From Panaeolus papilionaceus (taxonomy: Eukaryota > Basidiomycota > Agaricomycetes > Agaricales): a stretch of DNA of 64,000 nucleotides. The notes beneath the pieces are model-generated. The model was not told the DNA's origin. It did no database searches and saw nothing but the letters and a program-made list of their open reading frames with translations. Location of the stretch: positions 1,674,001 through 1,738,000 of the forward strand of contig JADNRZ010000009.1 of the NCBI GenBank assembly GCA_015501605.1. Reading direction: 5' to 3'. Shown piece after piece: positions 63,401 through 64,000 of this stretch. Within the stretch, counting starts at the first letter, position 1; each line of letters begins with the position of its first letter. Both the position numbers and the translations under genes were made by a program.

Positions 63401-63540
63401 TAATGTGTAGAGCCAATGTTTGACGAAACAGGAAGAGTCGAGTCGAGGCCCAAATCCGTCGTAGATGCCGGAGTATTGGGATTCTGCAAGGGAAGCTGGG
63501 AGGCAGCAAGACCACCCAACAATGCGAACGGGAACCTCAT
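60478..63540 (-). CDS. dpp5: Secreted dipeptidyl peptidase V (S9 prolyl oligopeptidase family)
   Basis: Secreted serine peptidase that releases N-terminal dipeptides. The ATG at 63540 opens a signal peptide (MRFPFALLGGLAASQL); the upstream open frame has no ATG. Then come FKEGDDVFAPKDLV, the family phrase GRPGAAVANPTGD, a beta-propeller region (FRFNPNTNTLVFSAYVYPDG, ITQDWDRSPDALKFSKDDAF) and the alpha/beta hydrolase domain: VQGWALKPRGW, AVLLIHGGPQGAWEDQW with an intron inside HGG, the nucleophile elbow GASWGGY near 61140, HGSKDYRLPE with the catalytic Asp near 60790, and FPDENHWVLDHG with the catalytic His near 60620. It ends WFDKFVGEKS at 60478. About ten short introns; no break was found and all three catalytic residues are present. 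Confidence 0.93.
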
Positions 63541-64000
63541 GATGTACAGTCCGGTCAATATAACCGCAACAACCACAAGGCTCAGACCGTATCTATGTAT
63601 ATGTTTCTGGTTATAGCTCGCCACGGCTCGTTACCCGTCTGCTTGGAGAGCTCTGATAAGTTGGGTCAAATTGGAATGTCAGGGGGTTGTTATAAAGGAA
63701 GAAGCACGAGAATTTCAACAGACCTTCGTTGAAATGGCTTATTGAGCACAATCCTTATGGACGAAGTCTACGAAACACGAGAAACGATGGGAAAGAAGGT
63801 TGAAATTGGACGGACAGTGAGAACGTTGCGGGTGGAATGAAACAAGGTGTGGAAACCGAAATACTGCGTGAGGTCTAAATTGTGTCGATATTTTCCACAA
63901 ATAGTTATCTTCCCGACCACTCAATCTACCATACCACATGGTCCCGCAGCAGATGGTTCCTTCATTTTCGTGATGATTCTTAAACATAGACGATGGCGCA
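63541..64000. promoter_or_regulatory. Upstream region of the dipeptidyl peptidase gene
   Basis: About 460 bases to the window edge, with the presumed promoter. An 82-codon minus-strand frame with an ATG at 63987 overlaps it but shows no recognised family; it may be an upstream ORF or part of a gene beyond the window. Confidence 0.45.

Noticed and set aside
63739..63987. 82-codon minus-strand ORF upstream of the dipeptidyl peptidase gene
   Set aside because: Lies in the promoter region, and the protein has no recognisable features.

Overview
The window reads as nuclear DNA of a filamentous fungus, most likely a mushroom-forming basidiomycete (Agaricomycetes). The genes are split by many 50-60 bp GT-AG introns, spacing between housekeeping genes is only a few hundred bases, and the set (Erv46, Vps45, an SH3-RasGEF of the Cdc25 type, deoxyhypusine hydroxylase, a secreted dipeptidyl peptidase V) is fungal. 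No bacterial operon, phage, CRISPR or rRNA signal was seen. The clade call is inference from gene architecture.

Left block (1-6752), all on the minus strand: a broken S10 serine carboxypeptidase running off the left edge, then ERV46 (ER-Golgi cargo receptor) and VPS45 (Sec1/Munc18 protein for endosomal fusion). The two intact genes belong to the secretory and vacuolar trafficking routes.

Centre (about 6.8-50.8 kb): roughly 44 kb with one well-supported gene, a minus-strand Ecl1-type zinc protein (23293-24648). Around it, about 17.3-28.5 kb, the DNA has low-complexity tracts typical of fungal promoters and UTRs (G-rich runs, pyrimidine runs, AT tracts, short tandem repeats) plus several weak small ORFs. 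The outer parts (about 8-17 kb and 29-49 kb) look almost random: no convincing exon series, few homopolymers, ORFs of the length expected by chance. Two tRNA-like pol III promoter remnants (about 17.3 and 39.9 kb) suggest old SINE or tRNA-derived insertions. A few speculative multi-exon models are listed at low confidence.

Right block (50.9-63.5 kb), dense again: an OGFr-N domain protein (+), a small GSKIP-domain protein (-), an unrecognised multi-exon candidate (-), the SH3-RasGEF activator of Ras (+), deoxyhypusine hydroxylase LIA1 (+) and dipeptidyl peptidase V (-). They do not form an obvious pathway cluster.

I found no undescribed molecular system that I can defend. The best second looks are the decayed carboxypeptidase that keeps most of its recognisable motifs, the gene-poor island interrupting compact housekeeping DNA, the tRNA-like elements, and the unassigned candidate gene at about 53 kb.
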